Part shown: positions 39,790 to 52,479 of the stretch, piece after piece
Layout of the letters: each line of letters begins with the position of its first letter
How positions within the stretch are numbered: the first letter of the stretch is position 1
DNA from: Panagrolaimus kolymaensis
Lineage: Eukaryota; Nematoda; Chromadorea; Rhabditida; Panagrolaimidae
Assembly (NCBI GenBank): GCA_028622995.1
Contig: JAJQJQ010000086.1
Location: forward strand, 1 to 64,000
DNA: 64,000 nt
Reading direction: 5' to 3'
The notes under the pieces: generated by a model
Told to the model about the DNA's origin: nothing
Seen by the model: the letters and a program-made list of their open reading frames with translations, nothing else
Database searches by the model: none
Translations under genes and position numbers: made by a program

Positions 39790-39795
39790 TTTATT
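39790..39795 (-). terminator. Poly(A) signal of carboxypeptidase polyprotein gene
   Basis: TTTATT on plus, AATAAA on minus, about 75 bases after the stop. Confidence 0.6.
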
Positions 39796-39868
39796 TTAAA
39801 CCAAATACATGAATATTTTTACTTTAATATTTTTCTAACATAAGTTAAAATTGAAAATTAGCGAAAAT

Positions 39869-40330
39869 TTAAATTTTTTGAATAAAAAACATTGAACAAA
39901 TAAAAGAAACCATGATTGAAATGAATGGTAACGAAGCCATTGAAGGAAGTGCACCACTTGTTGTTGTTGGTGCAGAAATTGCAGTTGTCGGTGGGTTTGT
40001 TGCAGAAGTTGGTGTTGTTGTTGAAATTGTTGTGATTGAGGAAGTTGTACTTACTGGAGGTTGTTGAGTTGGATTAGTTCCAGTTGATGAATTAGTTGGT
40101 TGTTGAGTTGCTCCTGAATATGGGGAAGTAGTTGGTGGAGGAGCTGGAGTTGTGCCAGTGTTTTTGGTTGTAGGGCCTGTATTTGTTGTTGTGGTTGGGC
40201 TTGTAATTGTTATGGTTGGGCTTGTATTTGTTGTTGTGGTTGGGCTTGTAATTGTTATGGTTGGGCTTGTATTTGTTGTTGTTGGGCCTATATTTGTTGT
40301 AGTAGTACCTGTGACTCTGGTGGTAGTAGC

Positions 40331-40369
<39 letters not shown>

Positions 40370-43300
40370 AGGTCCTGTTGGAATTGTTGGTAGAGTAGTA
40401 GCAATTATTGATGGAGGTTCGAATGCTGGTTTCAAAGCTTTTCTTGCAAGGGAAACAGAAATAGGATTTCCTATTTCAACCTTATTTATAAAATTTGAAA
40501 ATAATTGCAAAGATGGACCTGGACGATCAGCAGCAACAAAGGTTCCAGCGCCCTAGAAAATTTTACTCTTTTTATTTCTTAAACTTTTACCACAATACTT
40601 ACTTTAACTGTAACTAAATCTAAATGAACTTTTTGGTCGCTGAAATACCAAGCCTTTTTAAATCCAGCTTCCACCGTTCGACCATTAGGTCCAGGTCTTT
40701 GATAATTCCATCGAGTTCGATTAAATGTAATTCTAGCCCCTAATGTTGAGACTAAAGTTTCAGCAAAATATTCTGCTTCCAATGTAATTACATCAAGATC
40801 CACATCACCATTATATAGCATAACTCGGAATGGATCAGTTGAATTACGTTTTTGGATATATTGAGATTTAAAAAGTGCAATAAAGGTATCAGACATATCA
40901 TTGACATAATCGTTATCATAACTTGGATGGTGGGCATAATTTAATGTGGTACTGAAATTGTAAAATTTTAAAGTACAAACAAGATGTTTGGGAGGCTGTG
41001 TACTTACTTGCAATAATCAAATTGATGAATATAATCAGGAATATGCAAAGCATCTCTGACACTTCTTTGATTTAGATATTTTGTAACTGCATCAACCATA
41101 TAACATTGGAATCCACCATTAGAATCAGTGGATTTGTAATTCATTCGAGTCTAAACACACATTTTTTACTCACAAGTTTTTTATAAAAATTACGAGAGAC
41201 TTACAAATTGACTAACGAAAGCAGCTTTAGCAGAGAATCGATGATTTTTAAAGAATTTAGAATTTTCTGCAATATGTTGTTGAGCTGCTGCTGCTGTGGC
41301 AGATTGACCAAATGATTTACTATTAAATCCATAACAATCTTGATACATATTATAAATTCCTAAGCTACTTTGATGTTGTCTTTGGGTTGCAAGATATGAA
41401 GCGATTTCCCCACAAGTTCTATTATTTCCATTTGATTCTCCATCAGGGAGAAGATAACTTGTGATATTACAATATATGGTATTTTGAGGTTGGCAACAAG
41501 TTCGAAGGGTAATCCATTGCCTAAAAAAATGGAATGTTTTAGGGAAAATTTTTTTAGTTGTTTACTCTTTGCTTAATTGTCCATGGAAATACATGAAATC
41601 ACCTCGATGAGCAAGCTAAAAATTTAATTGGCAAAATTATTGTTTTAACTGCCATAAAAAAATGCTAGCTTACATTCCATTTATTCGATAATCTTCCATT
41701 ACCAATAAGAATGCCTCGGAAATTAAGTTTAGTGGTATTACCATTTTCAATCAAATCCGCAATTTGTTTAGCAACGAGTGGAATTAAAACTCCACCATAA
41801 TTTTCTCCACCAATATAAATATCTCGATTTGCATAGCTTTTGAAAGTCAATAACCAATTTGTTATTGCTGAAACTGCATCTTGGGCATTCTAAAATTAAA
41901 TAATATTTTTATTTATTTGTTTATTAAATTTTGGATCAAAGAAATTTAGTTACTTGATCATCAGGGAAATCAGTATCTTGATTAACGGCATCATCTTGAA
42001 AACTAAAACCAACACCACGAGGAACTTCTAAAAATACCATAGAAGCTTGTTTATTCCATGAAAAAACATTTTCGTAAAGTGTTTGGCCATCTGGATTAGG
42101 CCTGAATGGACCCATTTCGCTTAACATTGATGCAATCGAAGAACAACCAAAATCACCAGTTATCCAAAAAACTAATGGATCTTTAGTTGGATCATTTTGA
42201 GATTCAACAAACCAATAATGAATATAACTGCCTGGTTTTGATCCAGGCAAATATCCAGAATGTTGATTAAAATTTGGATTGAAAGTTAAACCAGGAAGGT
42301 CGAAAACCATTGAAGCTTCTCGATTGGTACTTGTGTCATATGGAAGTGGAGCCACTGTGGCATTTGGAAGCATATCTCGTGGTTTTACAAGACTATATGG
42401 TAGTGGAGTATCATAATCGTTATCGTTAATAAAATTGTAAATCATTTGAAGGGTTGGTGCAGGACGATCAAGTGGAACCTAAAAATGCAATTGTAAATTT
42501 CAAAAAAAAATATCTAAACAAAAATTTGCCTATTTTTCAGTTTACTTACCAAATGTCCGCCACCTTTGATGGTTAACATATCAATTTTAACATTTCTTCC
42601 TCTAAATTTCTTTTGAAATCCAGCTACTCTTGGATCCCAATTATATCCTGTATCATCAACATATTTATAATGCCATGGCTTTCTTGCCATAACAGGCATA
42701 AATTCATGATTAAATGCTAAACGTTCAATAAACCATTCGTCACCTTTAAATTGACAAGCCATATCTGCGTCGCCATTATAAATCAAAACTTTAAGTGGAT
42801 AATTGCTTCCAATAATACTATCAAAAACTGGGGTTGTGTCATTATGAAGTTGATGGTAGTGTTCATTTATGTCATCACTGAAGATAATGGATTATTTTTA
42901 AGAAGGTTTTTTAGTAAATGGGAAAGGCTTACTTGCAATCTTGCCAAGCTGGAAGTCCAGGAATATTTACATGAAGAGCGCTTCGAACATCATTTCGATT
43001 TAGATAACCTACCGAAGCATCATCTTGATAACAATAAACTCCTCGAAAAGCATCAGTTGAATCTTTATTTAACAATTTCTAAAACTTTTTTAATTATAAG
43101 TTTAACCTTTTGTGTTTTCAAGATTACGAACCGCCATATCAACAAAATTAAAATTTTGTGCTAACATTTGTCCAGGTTTATTTGAAATTTCGACACTTCG
43201 TTTACTTCGCTTTCGAACATTATTGTTGTTGTTATTTGATAATCCTGTGTTATTGTATGGTGGATTATAACAATCTTGGAAGGTGTTATAAACATCATTT

Positions 43301-46300
43301 CTGGAAATCACATATTCATTCGTTTAGGCTTTTTAGATGAAATAATTTAAAGCTTACAGAGTTTCCCAAACCATTAAGAAACCATATTTTTCAACATATT
43401 GTCCACATTGATAAATATGTGGATCACTGCTTTGAATGCCATGAGCATTACCATAAGTATCAACAGTGACATATTGAGTAAAGTCGCATGGTGTTAGATA
43501 GCCGGGAATTTGTGGAGTATTTCCAGGGCAACATTTGGAAATGTTCAAAAAGGTTCTAAAAATTAATCGATTTCATTTTTGAAAATGCTACTCAGAATGA
43601 AGCTTACGGATAATCAAAAACGCCACGATAATAAAGTAAATTAACAGCTGAACTAATTTGAAGCAATTCACTCATTTCACCATTTCCAATTGCGATACCT
43701 TTGAAATTAATGTAATTCAAATTTTCAGACTAAAAATATTATAAAAATTATTTTATTTTTTCCTTAGCTTAAAAATATTTACTAACTTGAATAGCTTTAA
43801 TTAAACCATCAGTAAGAGTTGGAATATAAACTCCACCATATGATTCACCCGTAATATAAAAGCTTCGATTATGATATTCTGGATATCGAGCAAAGAAGGC
43901 TTTAATTGCAAGGACATTATTTTCAGCGGTCTGCAAAACAAAAAGAAAGAATAAAAACACGAAATGAAAAAAGGTAGATGACATACGTAAGTATCATTGT
44001 ATGGCGCAGATGATGGTACTTCAGCTTCAGCGGTGCTGAATGAAAATCCAACACCTCGAGGTGATTCAAGGAAAAATACATTACCAGCCTAGAAAAATAA
44101 AATAAAAAAAATTTAATAATTACTTTCTTTTTGTGGCAAAAGTGCAAACAATTTATTTTTTATTTTATTAAAAGTTTATCGCATTGGCTTGCTTACTTTA
44201 GTCCAAGCGAAAGGATTTTCCATTAAATTATTTCCGTCTTTTGATGGTCGAATAGGTCCAAGTTCATTAATCAAACCACCAAGGGAAGAACATCCAGGTC
44301 CACCATTTAACCAAAGAATAAGTGGAGCTGTTTCAGGATTAAACGGAGTTTCAATCAACCAATAATGTAAGAATACACCTGTATGAGCTTCAAGATAACC
44401 CGAATAATGTTTAGCATTTTGGAATGTTATTCCAGGAAGGGATTTAACAAAATCATTTTCTTTACTTCCTGGTGGTGGACGGAATGGATCAGGTCGAACT
44501 TCACGTTTGGTTCGTTTTATTTCATTTGGTGTACCTTGAAGGAGGCCTTTAGCTTTACGGAATGCTCCAACTCTTTGGGTTATTGTTATATTTGTTAACT
44601 GAAAATTATTGCTTTGTTAGTTAATTTTGATTTAAAGAAATTTGTTTCATGAATGAAAAAGTTTATTAATTTTTGATTTATTACTCACCATTTCTTGAAT
44701 TCGATATTGTCGTTTTAATGGTGTATTATCAGTGTTATAAACCAAGGGCAAAGATAAATCTCGATCATTAAAGAAATTTGAAATCATTTGCATCGCTGGT
44801 CCTGGACGATCCATGGGAACCATATGGCCTGCACCTTTAACAGTGACAAGATTAATTTTAACATTTTGTGCTGCAAATTGTTTCATATATCCTGCTATTT
44901 CATTACGATAATGCCATTCATCGTATGCTTTAGTTGTGACTAAACCCCATCGTTGGGCTATGCCTTCCACGAACCATTGATCGCCAATAAAATTGCATGC
45001 CTAATAAAAGTTTTTATGAAAAAGTATTTTGGGTTTGAGGAAATCTTACATAATCTGTATCACCATTATAAATTAAAATTTTAATTGGGTATTGTGAAGT
45101 TAAAATTCGATCGAAGAAGATTCCTGTGTCATTGTATTGTCGATTGTAATTTTCATTAATGTAATCACTATAAAAAGGTCATTACAATGTTGTAAAAACA
45201 AAGCAATTCTGGTCTGCTTGATGAAGAGATTTTTTTTCATTGGGAATTTGCAAAAATGTTTCAAACGCAAATGGGAATAACATGTTGCAAAGATACGCAA
45301 AACAAAATCCATCATGGATTTGCTATGTAAAAAAGAAAATAAAGCCCCAGAGGGCTGTCCAAAAATTGCAAATGGCACTCATATTTCAGAGACCATCGCG
45401 GGTAATTGGTGAAAGTTTTCAACCAGCAATAAACGCACCTCGGTTTCCCTCATTGGTCACGTTATCGCCTCTGCGCAAAGCTAATTTCTAATTATAAAAA
45501 TAAGTATAAATTTATCATGGAAAAGTTAAAGAAAATGAAATGAAGTTTAATGGCAGATAACTAAAGAAATAATCTTTTTTCATTATTTTTTCCCAAAAGA
45601 CTTGAAAAATTTTTCCATGAAAAAAGTTAATTTTTTTTGTGAAAACTTTTTTAAGTTTTTGCTTTCCATATTTTTTTGTTTGTTGATAAAAGACACTTAC
45701 TCACAAAAACCCCATCGATGAATATATGGATTATTATCGGGTACATGAAGAGCTTTACGAACTTCAGGTTGATTTAAATAATCTGCTGCGGCATCAGTTC
45801 CAAAACAAGGGAAACCTCCAAGTTGATCAGTGCTAATTGGATTATACTAAAATATACCACATTTTTTTGAATTCAGAAATTAATTAAACTGCTTACATTA
45901 TCATTTTTATAAAGATATGCATTAACATAATTAGTAACTATGGCATCTCGTTGTTTTTGAAGGACTGCATGACCATGACGTTTAACCTTTTGTCGAGTTT
46001 TAGCTGAACGAACTGAACCCAAAAGATATGAAGTTTGTTGATAGCAATCTTGATTTTGATTATAAACATCCGAACTAAAAAAAATTCCTTATAAAATCCA
46101 AATTTTTTTCGATGTTTTAAAATCAAATTTGCAATTATTTCTTTGGAAATAGTTTCAAAAAATTTCGATTAAAAAAGTGAGGGATATTTTCATTTATTAA
46201 TGTTTTTAAAAACTCACTATTCGAGCATATCTTCAGTCCAAACATTATTAATTTTATTCGCAATTAATACATCACATGAATCATTTTGATTTTTAGGTAC

Positions 46301-49300
46301 TGCATTACCATACATATCAACATAATATCGTTCATCAAATCGACATAAAGGCAATTCTTGATATGTGGTATTACAACATTGAGCAAGAGTATCCCATTCA
46401 CTAAAAAATTTGCAAGTTTTTTTTTGTTTGCGAATTATAAAATATTTGGAAAGCTTTTAATTTACCCTTTTCCCATATAACCATGATAATACATATCTGA
46501 TAGAAGGGAATTACTACCAATAACGGAATTTAATTCTCCATTACCAATTGCCATACCAACGAGATTAACATTTTGTAAATCACCGCTCTAAAAATTTTCT
46601 GTATTATTTTTTTCGAAGAAGTTTGTCTTTTAAAACTTTTCATTCAAGATTTCGTGTGCCACAAAAAGGCGTCAATGTGCTTACTTGAATTTTTTCAACT
46701 AATAGTGAAGTTAACATTGGAACATAAACTCCACCATAAGATTCTCCAACAACATAAAATGGACGATTTTGAAATTCTGTGTAAACGCTGAAGAAATCTT
46801 TTAATGCAAGATATGCATCTTGAGCAGACTAAAACTTTTCATATTTATTTGTTGACACTTTTAAGATTAAATAAATAACAAAACATACTCGATCATCATC
46901 CCAAATTGTGTCATTATTTATTGTTTTATCTTGGAATGAAAATCCAACACCTCGAGGAGATTCGATGAATAAAACATTAGCAAATTTATTCCAGGCAAAT
47001 GGATTTTCAGAAAGTGTTCGATTATCTGGATTTGGACGGAATGGGCCAAGTTCAGTGAGAAGTGCTCCAAGCCCTGAACAACCTGGTCCACCGGTAAGCC
47101 AAAGGAATAATGGATCACTTCCGGGATTCATTTGGGATGTCAAAAGCCTAAATAAAAAATATCATTTAATTTTTTTGTTGAAACAATTTTTTTAACTTAC
47201 CAATAATGCAAATAATTACCATCCACACCTTTTAAATAACCAGCATAATTATCAAAATTTATATCAAATGTTAATCCAGGAAGTGAATAAACTTTATCAG
47301 CTTCTCTTCGAGTTACTAAAAAATAATTATATCAATTATTTTCTTGCTCATGCAAAGAAAATATATTTCGCCATGAAAGTGACTTTTTAAGTTTTAGGAA
47401 TGTATTTTTTACGCGGAGAATTAACTATTTTTTAGAACCTAAACCTCCCATTTTTATACTAACTCACAATTAGGTTCAACATTTTTATATTGTGATAATA
47501 AAGGCAGAGGATCAATAGAAATATTTAAAGGAACATCATAACTTTTTCCAGCCACAAAATTAGCTATCATTTGAAGGGATTGTCCTGGACGATCTGTAGG
47601 TACCATATGTCCCGAACCTTTAATCGTAACTAAATCAATATATGATCGTGGAGTAACCATTTCAAATCGTTGGTGTGAACCAGCAACCTCAGCTAAAGTG
47701 AATCCAGGATGATATGAAAAATGCCAATTTGTTCTACGTCCAACTGTTGGAAGTCCTAAATCTTCTACAAACCATTGATCCCCGAGATAATTACATACCT
47801 TAAAAAATATATTGTTATTATTTTTTTTGATTTTTAATCGAATCGAAATTTGTTTTTAGGAAGGAATAAAAGCTTACTGAATCTGTGTCACCATTATAAA
47901 CAAGAATTTTAAGGCCGCTACCCCAGTTGAGAAGATATTGGAAAACTTCATCCATTTCTGGATATTGTCGAGAGTAATTTCCATCCATATCGGGACTAAA
48001 AATATTTTATTTTAATTATCTAAATTCAGAAAAAAATGAAAATTATAATTTTGAGTTTTTTAAAATCTAACAAAAGTTTCTGAAGTTTAAATAATTTCGA
48101 TTTTGATTATCAAACAAAAGCTTTTTTAGGCCAAAATTTAGAAAGTCAAACATTTTGTTTAAAGAAATACAATTAACTATTTTTTATTTCCTTTAATTTT
48201 TGTTGTGAGACTTCCCGTCTCAAATTTTGGGATTTGTCTTTAATTTTTTTAGATCAAAACATAAAATACTAACTTGCAATCAACCCATTTAATATTTTGC
48301 GCTGCTGCAGGAATATTAATAGCCGCTTTAACCTGCGCTCGATTTAAATATGTAATCATTAAATCATTTGAATAACATCGATATCCTCCGAATTGATCCG
48401 TTGATCGTGTATTAATTTTAGCTCCTTGATCCACGAAATTATTTGTGTAACCTTCAGTGACGATGGGAGAATTAGTAAATTGAGACAAAATTGAACGAAG
48501 TTTTTCAACTTTTCGATATTTTTCTAATCCATCTTGAAAACCACTTGTGTCAGAGTAACAAGCTTGAAGGAAATTATATGGATCCGCATAAAAATCACCC
48601 CACATATCTAATTCACCAATATTTGTTATAGCATTAGCGCAATTTTGGAAAGCCACGGAATTATTAGCTGGATTTGGACCATAATCACCGGTTTTGGGAT
48701 CAAAAATTAAATATGTGGCTGTGTAATTACAAATTTGTGCCGGTTCAAGCGGATATGGACAACATGATTTAAGCATTTCCATTTGATCTTTGCCAATATT
48801 TCCTCGATAATATGAAAGATCCATATAACTATCAACTTGACGGAAATTACTGAGAATTCCATTTCCTACAGCAATGCCACGGAAATTTAAATTAATGGCA
48901 TTATTGTCGATGAGTTCGGTCACTTTTTGAGCCAAAGTTGGAACATAAACACCTGAAAACAAAAAATAATGGAAAAAAATCGAAAAAAATTTATCTGCAA
49001 TATTTTTTTTTTTGCAAAAACAATAGAGAGGGAAAGAAATTAAATAAAAATTCCAAATTTATTTCGCTACACAATTTTTCGAAGAAACCCTTGAATTTTT
49101 AGGTTTAAAAATATTTGCACATATTTTTTGGTTTTGATTTTAAGATTCTCAGTAACATCGTGTGATTAAAAAAAATTAGTAAATTATATTTGACTGTCAT
49201 TGTTGACATACCTCCATAAGATTCACCAGTGATATAAAAATCTCTTCCAGCATAATATGAAAATCTTTGAACAAAACCTTGTAAAGCTTGAGCATTATCA

Positions 49301-50576
49301 TCTCGAGTCTAAAAAAAGAGCAACACTCAAACTTTCAAACAAACTATGACTTTGCATACCCAATTATCACTGTGCATTCCGCTTGCTCCAGTATTATAAG
49401 AAAATCCTACACCCCACGGAGCTTCAAGATATAAAACATTTGCAATCTAAAAAAAGTTAAAACTATAAAAAATTGGATGTGTATTTATTTATTTACTTTA
49501 TTCCATGAATAAATATTTTCAACTAAATTTCCATCAAGATTAAGTTGAAATGGTCCATTTTCTTGAAATAAACCAGAAAGCGATGAACATCCTGGGCCAC
49601 CATTTAACCATAAAAGCAATGGAGCTGAAGTTGAATTTTGTTGAGCTTCAACTAACCTAAAAAAATTATAAGAGAATGAAGCTTTCGAATTTCACTAACT
49701 GCTTGAAAACATAATAAATTTGGGTTTCGATTAGGGAAAAAAAAGAAAGTTTATGCTCTAAATTATTTTCTTTGCTGAACTCTGTATTAAATTATGTATC
49801 TATGTTTCGAGATTTTCCATTTGCTGTTTCAAAAGATTCATTACTGTACAATATTCTTCACAATCTTTAATCCTTTTTTTAATTTTAAGCCCTTTTTTAA
49901 TTTCAATATTCTCAAATTTCTTACTGTCTCTCTTTCTCATCAAAAACTTTGTTTTAATCTCAGATTAATGTATTATAATTATTAGCTAACTAACTAACTA
50001 ACATCATCGCTACACATTGCTTCAGTTCTGATAAAAAGAATTTTTTAAGAAAAGCAAAGAATTGAATAATCCATTTTTTTCTTTTTTTATTATTGGACAT
50101 TTATTCTTATCAACGCTACGCTTTCTCAAAAAATTTTTTATGTTTGCTTAAAAATTTATTACTGATGCAATTAAAATTATTTTTCCTTTCTTTTTATGCT
50201 TATTGATTTAATTCAATTATAGCTTTTTGTTTCACATGAAAAAAATGAAAAGAAACAGTAACAAAACGAAACAAAATTTTTTTAACGCCGGAAAATTAGT
50301 AAAAAAAGTTTTGCATCCTAATTATAAAATTTTGTTTCGAAATCTCGCGTATTATTGAAGAAATTAAACTTACCAATAATGCAAAGAACTTCCAGTGTTT
50401 GTATTAAAGAAGCCACTATATTGTTTAAAAGTTGGAGTAAAAGTTAAACCGGGAAGACTTATAATTTCATCATCTTGATACGTCTGCGCTATCACTGTAC
50501 AGGATAAAAATAATAATCCAATAATGGCTGATATTACCAGCTGTTTAAAACTGCCGATGGTAATATTTTTACCCAT
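39869..50576 (-). CDS. Four-domain S10 serine carboxypeptidase with Thr-rich stalk and GPI signal
   Basis: 31 exons (50576-50374, 49656-49497, 49446-49360, 49308-49212, 48952-48274, 47995-47878, 47798-47468, 47315-47201, 47147-46889, 46828-46685, 46587-46466, 46400-46218, 46074-45897, 45846-45701, 45167-45050, 45000-44689, 44598-44197, 44088-43987, 43930-43787, 43729-43608, 43555-43358, 43300-43107, 43062-42933, 42877-42550, 42478-41954, 41889-41674, 41615-41566, 41520-41205, 41150-41008, 40951-40603, 40552-39869) give 2384 residues. Signal peptide about 1-36. Catalytic Ser/Asp/His: domain 1 S180/D445/H512; domain 2 S713/D977/H1039; domain 3 S1282/D1551/H1623; domain 4 N1829/D2090/T2161, hence inactive, and its oxyanion block is TGDFGCSS instead of NGGPGCSS. 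The tail is Thr/Pro-rich and ends in a hydrophobic GPI-type signal ([21 protein letters not shown]). Similar giant multi-domain S10 proteins exist in C. elegans (K10C2.1, from memory). Probably extracellular, surface-bound, removing C-terminal residues from peptides. Confidence 0.9.
40332..40371. repeat. (GTT)n microsatellite encoding poly-Thr
   Basis: Run of 'tgt' triplets on plus, read as ACA/ACC-type Thr codons on minus, inside the stalk of the carboxypeptidase polyprotein. Adjacent 40158-40320 holds a longer imperfect repeat encoding [14 protein letters not shown] units. Length is likely polymorphic. Confidence 0.85.
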
Positions 50577-51750
50577 TGTTTGAAAATACACTGAAATCCA
50601 GATCGTTATTTAAAAAAATATTTAACTGCAAAAACAGAGAATAAATAATAAAAAGCAAAATTATATTTTTTGTTTCGTATCGCGAAAACTTTCGAAAATA
50701 TTAGGTATAAAAATAAGCAAATTTTAAAGATATTCGAATAATCAAAAAATTGTTTCTTAATTTTGGGATTTTCAAAATTTAAAAATTAGTTCTTTTTGTT
50801 AATTAAATTTATTTTTGCAATCCTTCAACAAATTATAGTTTACTTCAAAGCTGATCAAACTAAAAAATAGCAATTAAAAAAATGTCATAAAATTATTGTC
50901 GTTCTCATTGAAGAAGAAGTATTTTTCACACTACAATAATATCTATTATTTTGGCTCCAATTTAAAGATAAGTTAAAAAGTGGCGGTCTCTGGTCATAGA
51001 AAAGTAAGCGATCGGAGACACACCCATCATCATTTTTTTTGATTACGATGGAGCTATTTTTAAATGAATCCAAGAAAACAAAAATGAAGAAGTAGCAATC
51101 GAGGAGCAAAAAGAGATGATTGAATTTTTTAACACCATCGTTTTAGCCAATGCTGCTCCAATGGTGTCTGAAAGCGGACATTCAAAGGGACAGAAGAAAA
51201 AATAAAGAAAAAAGTGATAAGCAAAAAAAGAAGAATTCTTTAACGAGGATGGATGGTGTTATAACAGCTTGTTTTCAATTATATGTTTTTTTGCTTATTA
51301 TTTTATCACAATTATTTTTGGAGGAAAAAAATTGGATGGAATTGGAATGGAAATATAATGATTAATGACTAATGGCTAATTAAGGATCAAACAATTAACA
51401 AAATTTTATCGAAATAAAAAGAAGCAAGAAAACAAAGAAAAAATGATGATTTTTGGAAACACAAAAACGATGGAATAAGAGATAAAAAAAAAAGTACATA
51501 AGATTAATAGGAAGCTGATGAAAGTTCTTTTTTAAAATTTATTATTGAGGCTACATAGTGGCGTACAAAACATAATTTTAAGCTACACCCAAGTCTCGCA
51601 TCCTTCAAATAAAGCATAAAAGCTTTAAAAAATTAATTAACTGCTTAAAATGCCAAGGAATAAAAGCATCTTTATGATACATACAAATATTATATTATAC
51701 AAACATACAAAAAAAAGACAAAAAATAAAGCATGTTAAATTTGAAACCAT
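50577..51750. other. Intergenic region upstream of carboxypeptidase gene
   Basis: About 1.2 kb. A minus-strand 'atttcag' (AG about 50592) 15 bases before the ATG fits a trans-splice acceptor. No gene seen in the rest. Confidence 0.5.
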
Positions 51751-52479
51751 TTATTCTTTAGTTGATTCGCATTGATAATTATCACGACTTCTGAGATCAG
51801 GATCTTGAGTGATTTCCTAAAAAAAGAAGACATTAGTTAATTAAAGAGTAATAAGTTCGTTTAATATCTTTAAATCACAAAACCATAAGCTTTTGAGCAA
51901 TAGTATGTTAGTCTATCAATAGAAAGAACAAACATAATCAATCAAAAACAAAACAGTAATCAAAGCATAAAACTTACAGTTTCATCTTTCTTTCCCTTTT
52001 TTCCTTTGCCTTTTTCTTTTTTGCCTTTCTTTGATGCTGGTAGTGGTGGCTTCTTTGATTTCACAGGTGGTTTCTTATCTTGAGATTTTTTTGACGTTGG
52101 CATTGGTTTCTCATCTTCTTTTTCATCTGATCCTTCTTCTTCGTCATCATCATTTTTCCCTGCTCCTGCTTTTTTGTTTCCTTTTTTAGTTGCGACGACA
52201 ATATTCTTTTTCTTTTCTAAAAAATTGAAACATTAGTAAAATGAAAAAACCGAAAGATATCCCAGAAGATTATAGCAATAAAGCTATTACCAGCTTCCCC
52301 ATTCCACATGTAACCGCGTCCATATGCTATTTTCTTTACCATTAAAAGTTATCTTCATCCATTTTCTTCCAAAGAAATAAACAAAACTTACTTTTCTTTT
52401 CACATGTAAACACTGTAATTCCAATCAAGCATAAACTTTGAAAAAATATTGCAAAAATAATCCATAACAGATGATTCAT
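51751..52479 (-). CDS. Small Lys-rich protein with N-terminal signal or anchor
   Basis: Exons 52479-52392, 52216-51978 and 51816-51751 give 130 residues. The first exon encodes a hydrophobic leader (MNHLLWIIFAIFFQSLCLIG) that reads as a signal peptide or membrane anchor, ending FTCEKK. The middle is highly charged and low-complexity: acidic NDDDEEEGSDEKED, then Lys/Pro/Gly-rich blocks (KKPPVKSKKPPLP, KKGKKEKGKGKKGKK). The last exon gives ITQDPDLRSRDNYQCEST. Two cysteines remain outside the leader. No family recognised; all three junctions are in phase with GT-AG ends, which supports a real gene. Likely secreted or single-pass membrane. Confidence 0.65.
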
